Shown: piece after piece, positions 16,209-23,945 of the stretch
Position numbering within the stretch: position 1 is the stretch's first letter
Layout: each line of letters begins with the position of its first letter
From: Rhodopseudomonas sp.
GTDB lineage: Bacteria; Pseudomonadota; Alphaproteobacteria; Rhizobiales; Xanthobacteraceae
NCBI GenBank assembly: GCA_016124795.1
Contig: WGNB01000070.1
Span: 1 to 34,861, forward strand
DNA: 34,861 bases
Reading direction: 5' to 3'
Position numbers and translations under genes: made by a program
The notes under the pieces: generated by a model
What the model was told of the DNA's origin: nothing
The model's input: the letters and a program-made list of their open reading frames with translations, nothing else
Database searches by the model: none

Positions 16209-17465
16209 TTATGCGGTCGCTGCTGCTGTTGTTTCAGTTGTTGGCGCTGCTTTTGTTGTTTGCGCTGTTTCCGCTGTTTCCGCCGCTCTGAGGTCCATCA
16301 CGACGGAAATTCTCGGCGTATCGCTAAGCGTCGGCACGACGTCGTGAAAGAAATGCGACGGAAAAATCGTCAGCCAGCCGGCTATCGGCTTGATGTCGCG
16401 GGTGCCCCAGCACGGCGCGTAGCCCTTGGTATATTCGTCGCAGGCGCCCAGGACGAGCGCGCCGCCGCGGTCGTCGGCGCCGGCATTGTCTGGAACCGAC
16501 ACGTGATAGACCGCCGAGATGTAACTCTTGCCGTGCAGATGCTGGCCGTTTCGCGCCGCGCCGCGCAGGACGACGTTGGCCCCCTTGAGGATGCCGACCG
16601 GCGGCGGAGCCGGCATGATGGCGTCCAGTCCTCGTTCTGCTGCTTCTGCGCAATATGTCTCAAAAGCGGCGCGGAAAAAATTTCTCAGCGCGCAAAACGC
16701 TTCCGTATGTCCGATATTGGGCTGATAATTGATGTCCAGCCCGTCGCGCTGGCTGGAGATCGCGGCCGGGTCCGCGAGGATTTCGTCGGCAAGCATCCGG
16801 TTGATGCGGTCAATGCCGCCGAATTCCGGCGGGGGTTCGAACCGAACCCGCGCCACGTAACGCTCCAGATCGATCAGACGCATAGCTTGATCGGTTTGGC
16901 CAAGGCGGCTCAACGCGATCGCGCGATGGGCGCGCAGAATTGTCGCGTTGAGCGAATTCTCCGGCAGTGTGTCGCAGAAATCGAGCAAGGCCTGTCCATT
17001 ATCGGCGATAGCGAGCGGTTTCATGATCGCTTTTAAAGCCGGCCAATAGTTTCCGTCGGCGTTGGCCAGCGTCGCCATGAACGCGGATTGCGCCGCCTTG
17101 CTATCGCCCATCATGGCCAGCGCGCGCGCACGGTTGAAGTGAAGTTGCGAGCCGTAGCCTTGCGCTTGTCCGCGCTCGCAGACCGCCAGCGCCCGGTCCG
17201 GATTTCTTGATTGAACATAGCAACTGGCCAGTTGCGTCCAGGCGAAAGCGTCTTCCGGTTGATCGCCGAGGACGTGCTCATAAACGTCGGCGGCGGCACC
17301 ATAATCGCCTGTCTGATAGAGCGCGTTGCCGAGTTGAACGCGCAAGGCCATATGGCCCGGCCGCCGGGCGACAGCCTCTTTCAGCAGCGACAATTTGGCC
17401 GGGACCGGAAACGTGCGTTCGGGTTCCAGCCATTGCATGAACTTCGACCGTCCGATGCCAGCCAC
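16209..17465 (-). CDS. TPR protein with C-terminal 2OG-Fe(II) oxygenase domain
   Basis: Two-part protein of 418 residues. Residues ~37-190 form tetratricopeptide repeats (for example LGNALYQTGDYGAAADVYEHVL), which usually hold a protein partner. Residues ~240-392 match the putative 2-oxoglutarate/Fe(II) oxygenase family of TPR-linked proteins. Candidate metal and co-substrate residues are H309/H311 (QHLHGKSYIS), H371/H374 (PSHFFHDVVP) and R385. The last ~25 residues are a low-complexity Ala/Thr/Glu run, encoded by a repetitive GCT/GTT-like stretch at 16209-16290. The start ATG 17465 could be replaced by ATG 17438. It stands alone on the minus strand. Target unknown; hydroxylation of a protein or small molecule is inferred from the fold. 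Confidence 0.75.
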   Translation of the reverse strand: MAGIGRSKFMQWLEPERTFPVPAKLSLLKEAVARRPGHMALRVQLGNALYQTGDYGAAADVYEHVLGDQPEDAFAWTQLASCYVQSRNPDRALAVCERGQAQGYGSQLHFNRARALAMMGDSKAAQSAFMATLANADGNYWPALKAIMKPLAIADNGQALLDFCDTLPENSLNATILRAHRAIALSRLGQTDQAMRLIDLERYVARVRFEPPPEFGGIDRINRMLADEILADPAAISSQRDGLDINYQPNIGHTEAFCALRNFFRAAFETYCAEAAERGLDAIMPAPPPVGILKGANVVLRGAARNGQHLHGKSYISAVYHVSVPDNAGADDRGGALVLGACDEYTKGYAPCWGTRDIKPIAGWLTIFPSHFFHDVVPTLSDTPRISVVMDLRAAETAETAQTTKAAPTTETTAAATA

Positions 17466-17581
17466 CGTCCTGTGTCCGCCGGTCCGTCGACTAGCAGCAT
17501 GACTTACTTTAGAGGATGGGTCGTTTGGAATGCAACCAAAAAGGGTGTCGTCGACGATACGGGATTATCGATGTCGGCCGT

Positions 17582-18106
17582 CTAATCCTGTTTCAACTGC
17601 GCCAGCAGGTCGTGCAGGTCGAGCGGGTGGGTGAACATTTTCAGACTGCCGTCCGGCTTCTGCGGCCACTGTTCTTTCGGTCGGTCCCAATACAATTCGA
17701 CGCCGTTCTGGTCGGGGTCGCGCAAATAAAGCGCTTCCGACACGCCGTGATCGGACGCGCCGTCGAGCGGGATCTTGGCGAGGATCAGGCGGTGCAGGGC
17801 GTCGGCCAGCGCAGCCCGGGTCGGGTACAAAATCGCGGTGTGATAGAGGCCGGTAGTGCCCGGAGCGGGCGGTGAACCGCCTTTGCTTTCCCAGGTATTG
17901 AGCCCGATGTGGTGATGGTAGCCGCCGGCCGAGATGAAAGCCGCGCCCGGGTAGGTCGTGGTCACCGTGAATCCCAGCACGCCGCAGTAAAAATCCAGCG
18001 CCCGCTGTAAATCGGCGACTTTCAGGTGGACATGGCCGATCCGTACGCCAGCATCGATGGTGGGCAGGCGCAGCGGGGCATTTTCGAGGGTGGCGGAGCC
18101 GGTCAT
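17582..18106 (-). CDS. VOC-family protein (glyoxalase / extradiol dioxygenase-like)
   Basis: Vicinal-oxygen-chelate fold protein of 174 residues with two beta-alpha-beta-beta-beta modules. The first begins at IGHVHLKVADLQRALDFY (about 23-40) and the second at GLYHTAILYPTRAALADALH (about 86-105). Possible metal ligands are H25, H89 and E137 (GVELYWDRP), the positions used by catechol-2,3-dioxygenase-like and glyoxalase members. A YHHH cluster lies at 63-66. It is divergent from the coxD-type gene 118 bp away. The pattern resembles the CatE-like dioxygenase group, so ring cleavage is possible, but isomerase or resistance functions cannot be excluded. Confidence 0.82.
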   Translation of the reverse strand: MTGSATLENAPLRLPTIDAGVRIGHVHLKVADLQRALDFYCGVLGFTVTTTYPGAAFISAGGYHHHIGLNTWESKGGSPPAPGTTGLYHTAILYPTRAALADALHRLILAKIPLDGASDHGVSEALYLRDPDQNGVELYWDRPKEQWPQKPDGSLKMFTHPLDLHDLLAQLKQD

Positions 18107-18224
18107 AGCAGGTATCCTTATGGTGCCGGTTTTGCGGGCAATTCTCGCTGGTCGGCAGCGCCCGGGCTGACTACATGTAGGCCGACGCCCAAACCGGTTA
18201 AAGTGTCACCGAGGATACCGACCC

Positions 18225-19145
18225 ATGGCCACGACAACGCTTCCCGACAGCATCGAGGGCACCCTCGATCTCCTGGCCAAGGCCAATTACATCGCCGACC
18301 GGTCGCTGGCGACGGTGCTGTTTTTGGCGCTGCGGATGGGCCGGCCCCTGTTCCTTGAGGGTGAGGCCGGTGTCGGCAAGACCGAGATCGCCAAGGTGCT
18401 GTCATCGGCGCTCGGCCGGCGTCTGATCCGATTGCAATGCTATGAAGGCCTCGACGTATCGGCGGCCGTCTACGAGTGGAATTACGGCGCGCAGATGATT
18501 GCGATCCGCATGGCGGAGGCGCAAGGCGAGGGTGACCGCGAGCGGGTCGAACACGACGTGTTCTCCGAGCGGTTTCTGATCAAGCGGCCGTTGTTGCAGG
18601 CGCTGGAACCCGATCCGGCCGGTCCGCCGGTCCTGCTGATCGACGAGATTGATCGCACCGATGAAGCCTTTGAGGCGTTCCTGCTTGAAGTGCTGGCGGA
18701 CTTCCAGGTGACGATCCCGGAGCTTGGCACTGTCAAGGCGGCGCAGCCGCCGATCGTGCTGGTAACCTCGAACCGCACCCGCGAGGTGCATGACGCGCTC
18801 AAGCGTCGTTGTCTCTATCATTGGGTGGGCTATCCCAATGCCGAGCGCGAACTGGAAATCCTGCGCGCCAAGGTGCCGGGTGTTGCCAAGAAACTGTCGG
18901 CGCAGGTCGTCGCCTTTGTGCAGGCCTTGCGCAAGGAAGATCTGTTCAAGTCGCCCGGTGTCGCGGAGACGCTCGATTGGGCCGGCGCGCTCACCGAACT
19001 CGATGCCGTCGCGCTCGACCCGACGACCGTGTCCGACACGCTCGGCGCCTTGCTCAAGTATCAGGACGATATCGCGCGGCTCGACGGCACCAAGGTCAAG
19101 GCCCTGCTCGACGAGGTTAAGTCGGAACTGCGGGCCGCGGAGTAA
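18225..19145 (+). CDS. coxD: MoxR-type AAA ATPase, CoxD-like
   Basis: AAA+ ATPase of the MoxR family; CoxD in Oligotropha acts as a chaperone in assembling the metal-sulfur centre of CO dehydrogenase. The 306-residue product has Walker A GEAGVGKT at 46-53, Walker B VLLIDEID at 136-143 and sensor 1 TSN at 181-183. It begins a plus-strand maturation block with a VWA protein (coxE-like), split xdhC/coxI and a molybdopterin-binding protein. Since this Mo-hydroxylase is form II, with no copper, the role is probably a general one in inserting or activating the Mo centre. The gap to the next gene holds three tandem hairpins. Confidence 0.92.
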   Translation: MATTTLPDSIEGTLDLLAKANYIADRSLATVLFLALRMGRPLFLEGEAGVGKTEIAKVLSSALGRRLIRLQCYEGLDVSAAVYEWNYGAQMIAIRMAEAQGEGDRERVEHDVFSERFLIKRPLLQALEPDPAGPPVLLIDEIDRTDEAFEAFLLEVLADFQVTIPELGTVKAAQPPIVLVTSNRTREVHDALKRRCLYHWVGYPNAERELEILRAKVPGVAKKLSAQVVAFVQALRKEDLFKSPGVAETLDWAGALTELDAVALDPTTVSDTLGALLKYQDDIARLDGTKVKALLDEVKSELRAAE

Positions 19146-19163
19146 TTGTTGTGAGTGGTGGGC

Positions 19164-19227
19164 AACGAACTCCGTTCGTTCCCGCGCCGGCGGGAATCCA
19201 GCTCTGGGTCACCGCTGGTGCGGTGAC
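19164..19227 (+). repeat. Three tandem hairpins (intergenic palindromic repeat)
   Basis: Within the 101-bp gap between coxD and coxE, three perfect inverted repeats follow each other: AACGAAC-TCC-GTTCGTT (19164-19180), TTCCCGC-GCCG-GCGGGAA (19179-19196) and GTCACCGC-TGGT-GCGGTGAC (19208-19227). A related arrangement with the core CGTTCCCGC occurs at 33164-33191. This looks like a dispersed REP-like element and may act in mRNA processing or stability between the two cistrons. Confidence 0.75.
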
Positions 19228-19246
19228 GACCGGACAGGTGTGAGCC

Positions 19247-20473
19247 ATGACTGATGCAGAGTCTTTAGAAGGCCGTCAGACTCAAGGCCGCCTTGCTGAG
19301 AATATCCTCTATTTTGCGCGTGCGTTGCGCGCGGCCGGCATTCCGGTCGGTCCCGGCGCGGTGATCGATGCGCTGGAAGCGGTCAAGGTCGCGCGCGTCG
19401 GTGGCCGCGAGGATTTTTATTGGACGCTGCACTCGGTGTTCGTGAAGAAGCATGAACAGTCGATCTTGTTCGACCAGGCGTTCCGCATCTTCTTCCGACG
19501 TCGCGGCTATATCGACAAGCTGATTGCCTCGATGTTGCCGGAGACCCTGCCGACCGCGCCGAAGCAGCCGGAAGCCGGCGCCCAGCGCATTCAGGAAGCC
19601 TTGTTCGCCGGCACCAACAAGCGCCAGCAGGAAGAGCAGGAGGTCGAGATCGATGCGCGGTTGACGGTGTCGGACCGCGAAGTGCTCAACAAGAAAGACT
19701 TCGCGCAGATGACGACGGCGGAGATCGCCGCTGCCAAGGACGCGATTTCAAAGCTCGCCTTGCCGCTCGATCTGGTGAAGACCCGCCGCATGGCGCCGAG
19801 CCGGCGCGGCCATCTGATCGACGTGCGCCGCACCTTGCGCGCCAGCATGAAATCCGGCGGCGCGATGATTGACCTGCGATATCTCGGACCCCGGGTGAAG
19901 GAGCCGCCGATTGTCGCGCTGCTCGATATTTCCGGTTCGATGAGCCAATATACCCGGCTGTTCCTGCACTTTCTTCATGCTGTTACCGACGAACGCAAGC
20001 GTGTCACGACTTTCCTGTTCGGCACGCGATTGACCAATGTCACCCGCGCGATCCGGCAGCGCGATCCCGACGAGGCTTTGGCGGCCTGCGGCGCGCATGC
20101 CGTCGATTGGTCCGGTGGCACCCGGATCGCGACGTCGCTGCACGACTTCAACAAGCACTGGGCGCGGCGCGTGCTGGGGCAGGGCGCGGTGGTGCTCTTC
20201 ATCACCGACGGGCTGGAACGCGATGCCGATGACGGTCTTGCTTTCGAAATGGACCGGCTGCACCGCTCCTGCCGGAGTCTGATCTGGCTCAATCCGCTAT
20301 TGCGGTTTGAAGGTTTCGAGCCACGCGCCAAGGGCGTGAAAACCATTCTCGGTCACGTTGATGAATTGCGGCCGATCCACAATCTGGAATCGATGGCCAC
20401 TTTGGTGCGGGCGCTGTCCGGCCAGGCCATCAAGAGCCATGATCCGAAACAAATGCTTCGCAATGTTGCCTGA
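19247..20473 (+). CDS. coxE: VWA domain protein, CoxE-like
   Basis: Partner of the CoxD-type ATPase; MoxR/VWA pairs work together as metal-centre assembly chaperones. The 408-residue product has an N-terminal CoxE region (GIPVGPGAVIDALEAVKVAR near 31-50). The C-terminal von Willebrand A domain carries the metal-ion-dependent adhesion site DISGS at 227-231 in ALLDISGSMSQ and the ITDGLERD segment further on. No signal peptide or membrane helix is seen, so it is cytosolic. Translation starts at ATG 19247 right after the tandem hairpins. It is followed 12 bp later by the first xdhC half, which suggests one transcript. Confidence 0.9.
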   Translation: MTDAESLEGRQTQGRLAENILYFARALRAAGIPVGPGAVIDALEAVKVARVGGREDFYWTLHSVFVKKHEQSILFDQAFRIFFRRRGYIDKLIASMLPETLPTAPKQPEAGAQRIQEALFAGTNKRQQEEQEVEIDARLTVSDREVLNKKDFAQMTTAEIAAAKDAISKLALPLDLVKTRRMAPSRRGHLIDVRRTLRASMKSGGAMIDLRYLGPRVKEPPIVALLDISGSMSQYTRLFLHFLHAVTDERKRVTTFLFGTRLTNVTRAIRQRDPDEALAACGAHAVDWSGGTRIATSLHDFNKHWARRVLGQGAVVLFITDGLERDADDGLAFEMDRLHRSCRSLIWLNPLLRFEGFEPRAKGVKTILGHVDELRPIHNLESMATLVRALSGQAIKSHDPKQMLRNVA

Positions 20474-20485
20474 TGGAGACTTGCT

Positions 20486-20809
20486 ATGAACATGCGTGAT
20501 GAAGACATCCTCAAGGCCGCCGAAGACTGGCGTAAGGAAGGGCGCGGTGTCGCACTGGCCACCGTGATCGAGACCTGGGGATCGGCGCCGCGTCCGACTG
20601 GCTCCAATCTGGTGATCGACAATGAGGGCAATTTTCTGGGTTCGGTGTCCGGCGGCTGTGTCGAGGGCGCGGTGGTGACCGAAGCCATCGACGTGATCGA
20701 CAGCGGCAAGCCGAAGGTGCTGGAGTTCGGTGTCGCCGACGAAACCGCGTGGAAGGTTGGGTTGTCCTGTGGCGGCACCATCCGGGTCTATGTCGAGAAG
20801 GTGAACTAG
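20486..20809 (+). CDS. XdhC/CoxI family protein, N-terminal domain only
   Basis: XdhC-type proteins bind molybdenum cofactor, protect it and deliver it (often after sulfuration) to xanthine-oxidase-family enzymes. This 107-residue protein covers only the N-terminal XdhC/CoxI domain. It has the characteristic GSAPRPTGSNLVI segment near 32-44 and conserved cysteines in SGGCVEG (C58) and LSCGG (C95). GGAG lies 7 bases before the ATG. The Rossmann half is encoded by the next gene, 83 bp downstream, so the usual two-domain protein is split here. A dispersed palindromic repeat lies in the gap. Confidence 0.9.
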   Translation: MNMRDEDILKAAEDWRKEGRGVALATVIETWGSAPRPTGSNLVIDNEGNFLGSVSGGCVEGAVVTEAIDVIDSGKPKVLEFGVADETAWKVGLSCGGTIRVYVEKVN

Positions 20810-20833
20810 CGCGAACCGGGCTGCGCGCCGTCG

Positions 20834-20870
20834 CCCTTCGAGGCTCGCCGTGCTCCCCCTCGGGGTGGCC
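20834..20870. repeat. Dispersed intergenic repeat between the xdhC halves
   Basis: The stretch beginning CCCTTCGAGGCTCG and ending CCTCGGGGTGGCC resembles the repeat CCTTCGAGac...CTCAGGgTGAC that is scattered between genes of Bradyrhizobium-like genomes (from memory). It occupies nearly half of the 83-bp gap between the two xdhC-type genes. Confidence 0.5.
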
Positions 20871-20892
20871 GTGAAAGGTTGGAGAACTTGTT

Positions 20893-21591
20893 ATGAAAAT
20901 CGACATGCTTCAGGCGCTCAATGCCGAACGCGATGCCCGCCGCGCCGTTGTCGTCGTGACTGACGTGGAAAGCGGCGCGCAACGCCTGGTCAAGGCCGTC
21001 GATGTTGAAATGGATCCGCTTGCCGAGGTGCTCGAGAAGCGGTTGCGGATGGCCAAGAGCGGCATGGAAGAGACCGCGCAGGGCCGCGTCTTTGTCACGG
21101 TTTATGTGCCGTCGCCGCAATTGGTCATAATCGGCGCGGTGCACATCAGCCAGACGTTGGCGCCGCTCGGCCGGATGCTTGATTACGATGTGACGGTGGT
21201 CGATCCACGGACCGCTTTCGCGACGGAAGAGCGCTTCCCCAATATCAAGGTGATCGCGGATTGGCCCGATGTCGCGTTGCCGCCGCTTAACATCGACCAC
21301 TACACCGCCTTCGTGGCGCTGACCCACGACCCGAAGATCGACGATCCGGCGCTGCTTTATGCGTTAGAGCGCGACTGCTTCTATATCGGCGCGCTCGGCT
21401 CGCGAAAGACTCACGCCAAGCGGCTGGCGCGGTTGAAAGAGGGCGGCGCCAGCGATGCTTCGCTTGGCCGCATTCATGCGCCGATCGGTCTGGCGATCGG
21501 CGCGGTGTCGCCGGCCGAAATCGCGGTGTCGATCATGGGCGAAATCACCCAGCGCCTGCGCGTCAAGGCCGACAAGGCGGAGGCGGCATGA
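20893..21591 (+). CDS. XdhC family protein, C-terminal Rossmann domain
   Basis: Second half of the split XdhC/CoxF-type cofactor chaperone. The 232-residue product has an N-terminal segment of ~75 residues and then the XdhC Rossmann fold, beginning at PSPQLVIIGAVHISQTLAPL. It continues with DYDVTVVDPRTAFATEERFP and the conserved YIGALGSRKTHAKRLARL segment near 169-186, then the IHAPIGLAIGAVSPAEIAVS motif. These are the regions that hold Moco in the family. It is coupled to the next gene by an ATGA overlap, placing it firmly in the Mo-maturation operon. It presumably works together with the 107-residue protein upstream. Confidence 0.92.
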   Translation: MKIDMLQALNAERDARRAVVVVTDVESGAQRLVKAVDVEMDPLAEVLEKRLRMAKSGMEETAQGRVFVTVYVPSPQLVIIGAVHISQTLAPLGRMLDYDVTVVDPRTAFATEERFPNIKVIADWPDVALPPLNIDHYTAFVALTHDPKIDDPALLYALERDCFYIGALGSRKTHAKRLARLKEGGASDASLGRIHAPIGLAIGAVSPAEIAVSIMGEITQRLRVKADKAEAA

Positions 21592-23222
21592 AGTTCGGGC
21601 CGGTTGCTCTGAACGATGCGCTGGGGGCCACGGCGGTTCATTCGATCCGTCAGGACGATCTGGTGCTCAAGAAAGGAACGTTGATCGGCGCGGCCGAGGT
21701 TGCCGCGCTGACGGCGGCCGGGGTGAAAGAGATTGTCGTGGCGCGGATCGAGCCCGGCGACGTGCCGGAAGATCAGGCGGCCGCCGAGATTGCGGCCGCC
21801 ATCGCCGGCGCCGGCGCGCGCACCGACCGGGCTTTCACCGGACGTTGTAATCTGTTTGCCGAGACGGCCGGCATTCTGGTCGTCGACAAGGATGCCGTCG
21901 ACAATCTCAACCGCATTGACGAGGCGGTGACGATGGCGACGCTGCCGGCCTACAAACCGGTGGTCGAGGGTGAAATGATCGCCACCGTCAAGATTATTCC
22001 CTTTGCCGTTGCCGGTGCGGCGCGCGATCGCGCCGTTGCGCAGGCGCTTGACGCCAGGCCGGTGATCCGGATCGCGCCTTATCAAGTGCGCAAGATTGGC
22101 GTCGTATCGACCTTGCTGCCGGGCCTTGCGCCGAAAGTCATCGAAAAGACGCTCAAGATCACCGCCGCCCGGATCGCGCCGGCAGGCGCGACGATTGTCG
22201 CGGAAAAGCGCGTGCCGCATGAGCAGGGAGCGCTTGCCCGCGCTATCGATGAGGTCCGCGCGGCGGGCGCGGAGCTTGTAATTGTTTTCGGCGCATCGGC
22301 GATCGCCGACCGGCGCGATGTGATCCCGATGGCGATCGAGACTGCGGGTGGCGAGATTGACCATTTCGGTATGCCGGTCGATCCCGGCAATCTGATGCTG
22401 ATCGGCCGCTTGCACGGCCAAGCGATCATCGGCGCGCCGGGTTGCGCGCGCAGCCCGAAGGAGAACGGCTTCGATTGGGTGCTGATGCGTCTGCTGGCCG
22501 GGCTCTCCGTGCGCCGCGAGGATATCACCGGCATGGGGGTCGGTGGCCTGCTGATGGAAATCGTGACGCGACCGCAGCCGCGCGCCGAGCCGACGCTGGA
22601 GAAAGCGCAGGCCAAGGATCAGCGCGTTGCCGCCGTTGTGCTTGCCGCGGGCCGTTCGACACGGATGGGCGCGGTCAACAAGATGCTGGCTGAAATCGGC
22701 GGCAAGCCGCTGGTGCGGATTGCCGCCGAGCAGGCTTTGGCGTCGCAGGCCAAGCCGGTGATCGTCGTCACTGGACACGAGCGCGAGAAGGTCGAGCAGG
22801 CGCTGGCCGGTTTGCCGCTGTCGTTCGTGCATAATCCGGATTATGTCGAGGGGCTTGGGACGTCGCTGAAGACTGGTATTGCCGCGGTTCCCGAGGACGT
22901 CGATGGCGCGGTGGTCTGCCTGGGCGACATGCCGCAGGTCGATGCTGGGTTGATTGATCGGTTGCTTGTCGCGTTCGATCCGGCCCGCGGCGCCTTGGTC
23001 GTCGTGCCATCGATCGACGGCCGGCGTGGTAACCCGGTGGTCTGGGCCCGGCGTTTTTTTCCCGAATTGATGGCCGTGACCGGCGATGTCGGCGCGCGTT
23101 ATCTGATTGGGCAATATGCCGAAGCGGTGGTCGAAGTGCCGCTCAATGGCGATGCGGCGCTGACCGATGTCGATACCCCTGAGTCCCTCTCCGTGGTCAA
23201 GGCGGAAATTGAACGGGCCTGA
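21588..23222 (+). CDS. Molybdopterin-binding / MobA-like nucleotidyltransferase fusion
   Basis: Two-domain protein of 544 residues. Residues 1-~340 contain a MoeA/CinA-like molybdopterin-binding region, with VFGASAIADRRDVIPMAIE near 229 and LLAGLSVRREDITGMGVGGL near 302. Residues ~347-544 form a MobA/MocA-like nucleotidyltransferase beginning with VVLAAGRSTRMG at 350-361, and including the nucleotide-metal site segment CLGDMPQV. The MocA group attaches CMP to molybdopterin, giving the MCD cofactor that CoxL-type enzymes need, so this is the likely source of cofactor for the upstream Mo-hydroxylase. The ATG overlaps the xdhC stop (ATGA). CTP rather than GTP preference is inferred from context. 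Confidence 0.9.
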   Translation: MKFGPVALNDALGATAVHSIRQDDLVLKKGTLIGAAEVAALTAAGVKEIVVARIEPGDVPEDQAAAEIAAAIAGAGARTDRAFTGRCNLFAETAGILVVDKDAVDNLNRIDEAVTMATLPAYKPVVEGEMIATVKIIPFAVAGAARDRAVAQALDARPVIRIAPYQVRKIGVVSTLLPGLAPKVIEKTLKITAARIAPAGATIVAEKRVPHEQGALARAIDEVRAAGAELVIVFGASAIADRRDVIPMAIETAGGEIDHFGMPVDPGNLMLIGRLHGQAIIGAPGCARSPKENGFDWVLMRLLAGLSVRREDITGMGVGGLLMEIVTRPQPRAEPTLEKAQAKDQRVAAVVLAAGRSTRMGAVNKMLAEIGGKPLVRIAAEQALASQAKPVIVVTGHEREKVEQALAGLPLSFVHNPDYVEGLGTSLKTGIAAVPEDVDGAVVCLGDMPQVDAGLIDRLLVAFDPARGALVVVPSIDGRRGNPVVWARRFFPELMAVTGDVGARYLIGQYAEAVVEVPLNGDAALTDVDTPESLSVVKAEIERA

Positions 23223-23259
23223 GATTCGAATCATTGATCGTGATGCCGACTCACCGCTT

Positions 23260-23279
23260 AGCTGAAGGAACTTTCAGCT
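23260..23279 (+). other. Hairpin after the Mo-maturation operon
   Basis: AGCTGAA-GGAACT-TTCAGCT is a perfect 7-bp stem 38 bp after the stop of the molybdopterin-binding gene. It lacks a clear T-tract, so it is at best a weak terminator or attenuator before the DUF4189 gene. Confidence 0.35.
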
Positions 23280-23330
23280 TGGCGTTGTTCGGATCGTGCT
23301 GTTCGATTCGGCTTCTGGGGTCGGGGGGCG

Positions 23331-23732
23331 ATGACGGAAATCTACAAGCCGGCGATTCGCGCATTTGTCGTGGCGAGCTTGTTGCTGGCGACCGCGATGC
23401 TGATGTTTGTCGCCGTCAACACCGCGCGCGCCGCCGGGGCATTGGCGGTCGGGGCATGTGGCGCTTTTGGCGAGGCCTATGATTTCGCGACCGTTGCGGA
23501 AGCCCGTCAGACGGCGTTGTCGAAATGTCAGGGGCCGACCTGCCGGATTGTCACGGTAGCGCGCCGTGGTTGCGCGGCCTTCGCGATCGATTTCAAGGAT
23601 CCTTGCGCCGCCAGCGGCTGGGGCGAGGGGCCGCGTTTAGGCGGCACCCAGAATGCGGCGCTTGAAGCCTGCTATCAGCACGGCGGCAAGGACTGTGTGA
23701 TCCGCACCTTTTTCTGCGACGCCAGGGGCTGA
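23331..23732 (+). CDS. DUF4189 domain-containing secreted protein
   Basis: Small exported protein of unknown function. The 133-residue precursor has an N-terminal signal or anchor helix (about residues 10-34, ending ARA-AGA). A mature part of about 99 residues follows with eight cysteines (C43, 66, 71, 81, 92, 114, 122, 129), presumably four disulfides. The spacing and segments such as GEAYDFATVAEARQTALSKC and the GCAAFAIDF strand match DUF4189, a domain common in secreted proteins of Hyphomicrobiales and mycobacteria. The gene stands between the Mo-maturation block and the TetR operon and shows no clear link to either. Confidence 0.8.
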   Translation: MTEIYKPAIRAFVVASLLLATAMLMFVAVNTARAAGALAVGACGAFGEAYDFATVAEARQTALSKCQGPTCRIVTVARRGCAAFAIDFKDPCAASGWGEGPRLGGTQNAALEACYQHGGKDCVIRTFFCDARG

Positions 23733-23895
23733 GGCGGGGCGTCGTTGGCTGATGCCGGCGGCGTTTTTGGCGAGCGGCGGCGCGGTTACGATTACAATTA
23801 TCGTCATCACTTACGGTGCCGGAGTTCCGCCGGGCTTGCCGATGGCCGCGCCGGACCTCAGCGGGCTTGCGGCGCGTCCGGTTTTGCCCTAGTGA

Positions 23896-23915
23896 ATGAC
23901 TGACCAGTCAGTCAT
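23896..23915. promoter_or_regulatory. Palindromic TetR-type operator
   Basis: ATGACTGA-CCAG-TCAGTCAT: perfect 8-bp arms with a 4-bp centre, the form typical of TetR/AcrR family operators (TGACTGAC...GTCAGTCA type). It ends 30 bp before the ATG of the adjacent TetR gene, which suggests autoregulation of the regulator-exporter operon. Confidence 0.8.
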
Positions 23916-23945
23916 AATCGGGGTCGCCTTCAGGGCGAAGCTGCG

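Noticed and set aside
21474..23234. 586-codon minus-strand open frame opposite the molybdopterin-binding fusion
   Set aside because: No domain features; shadow of the real gene.
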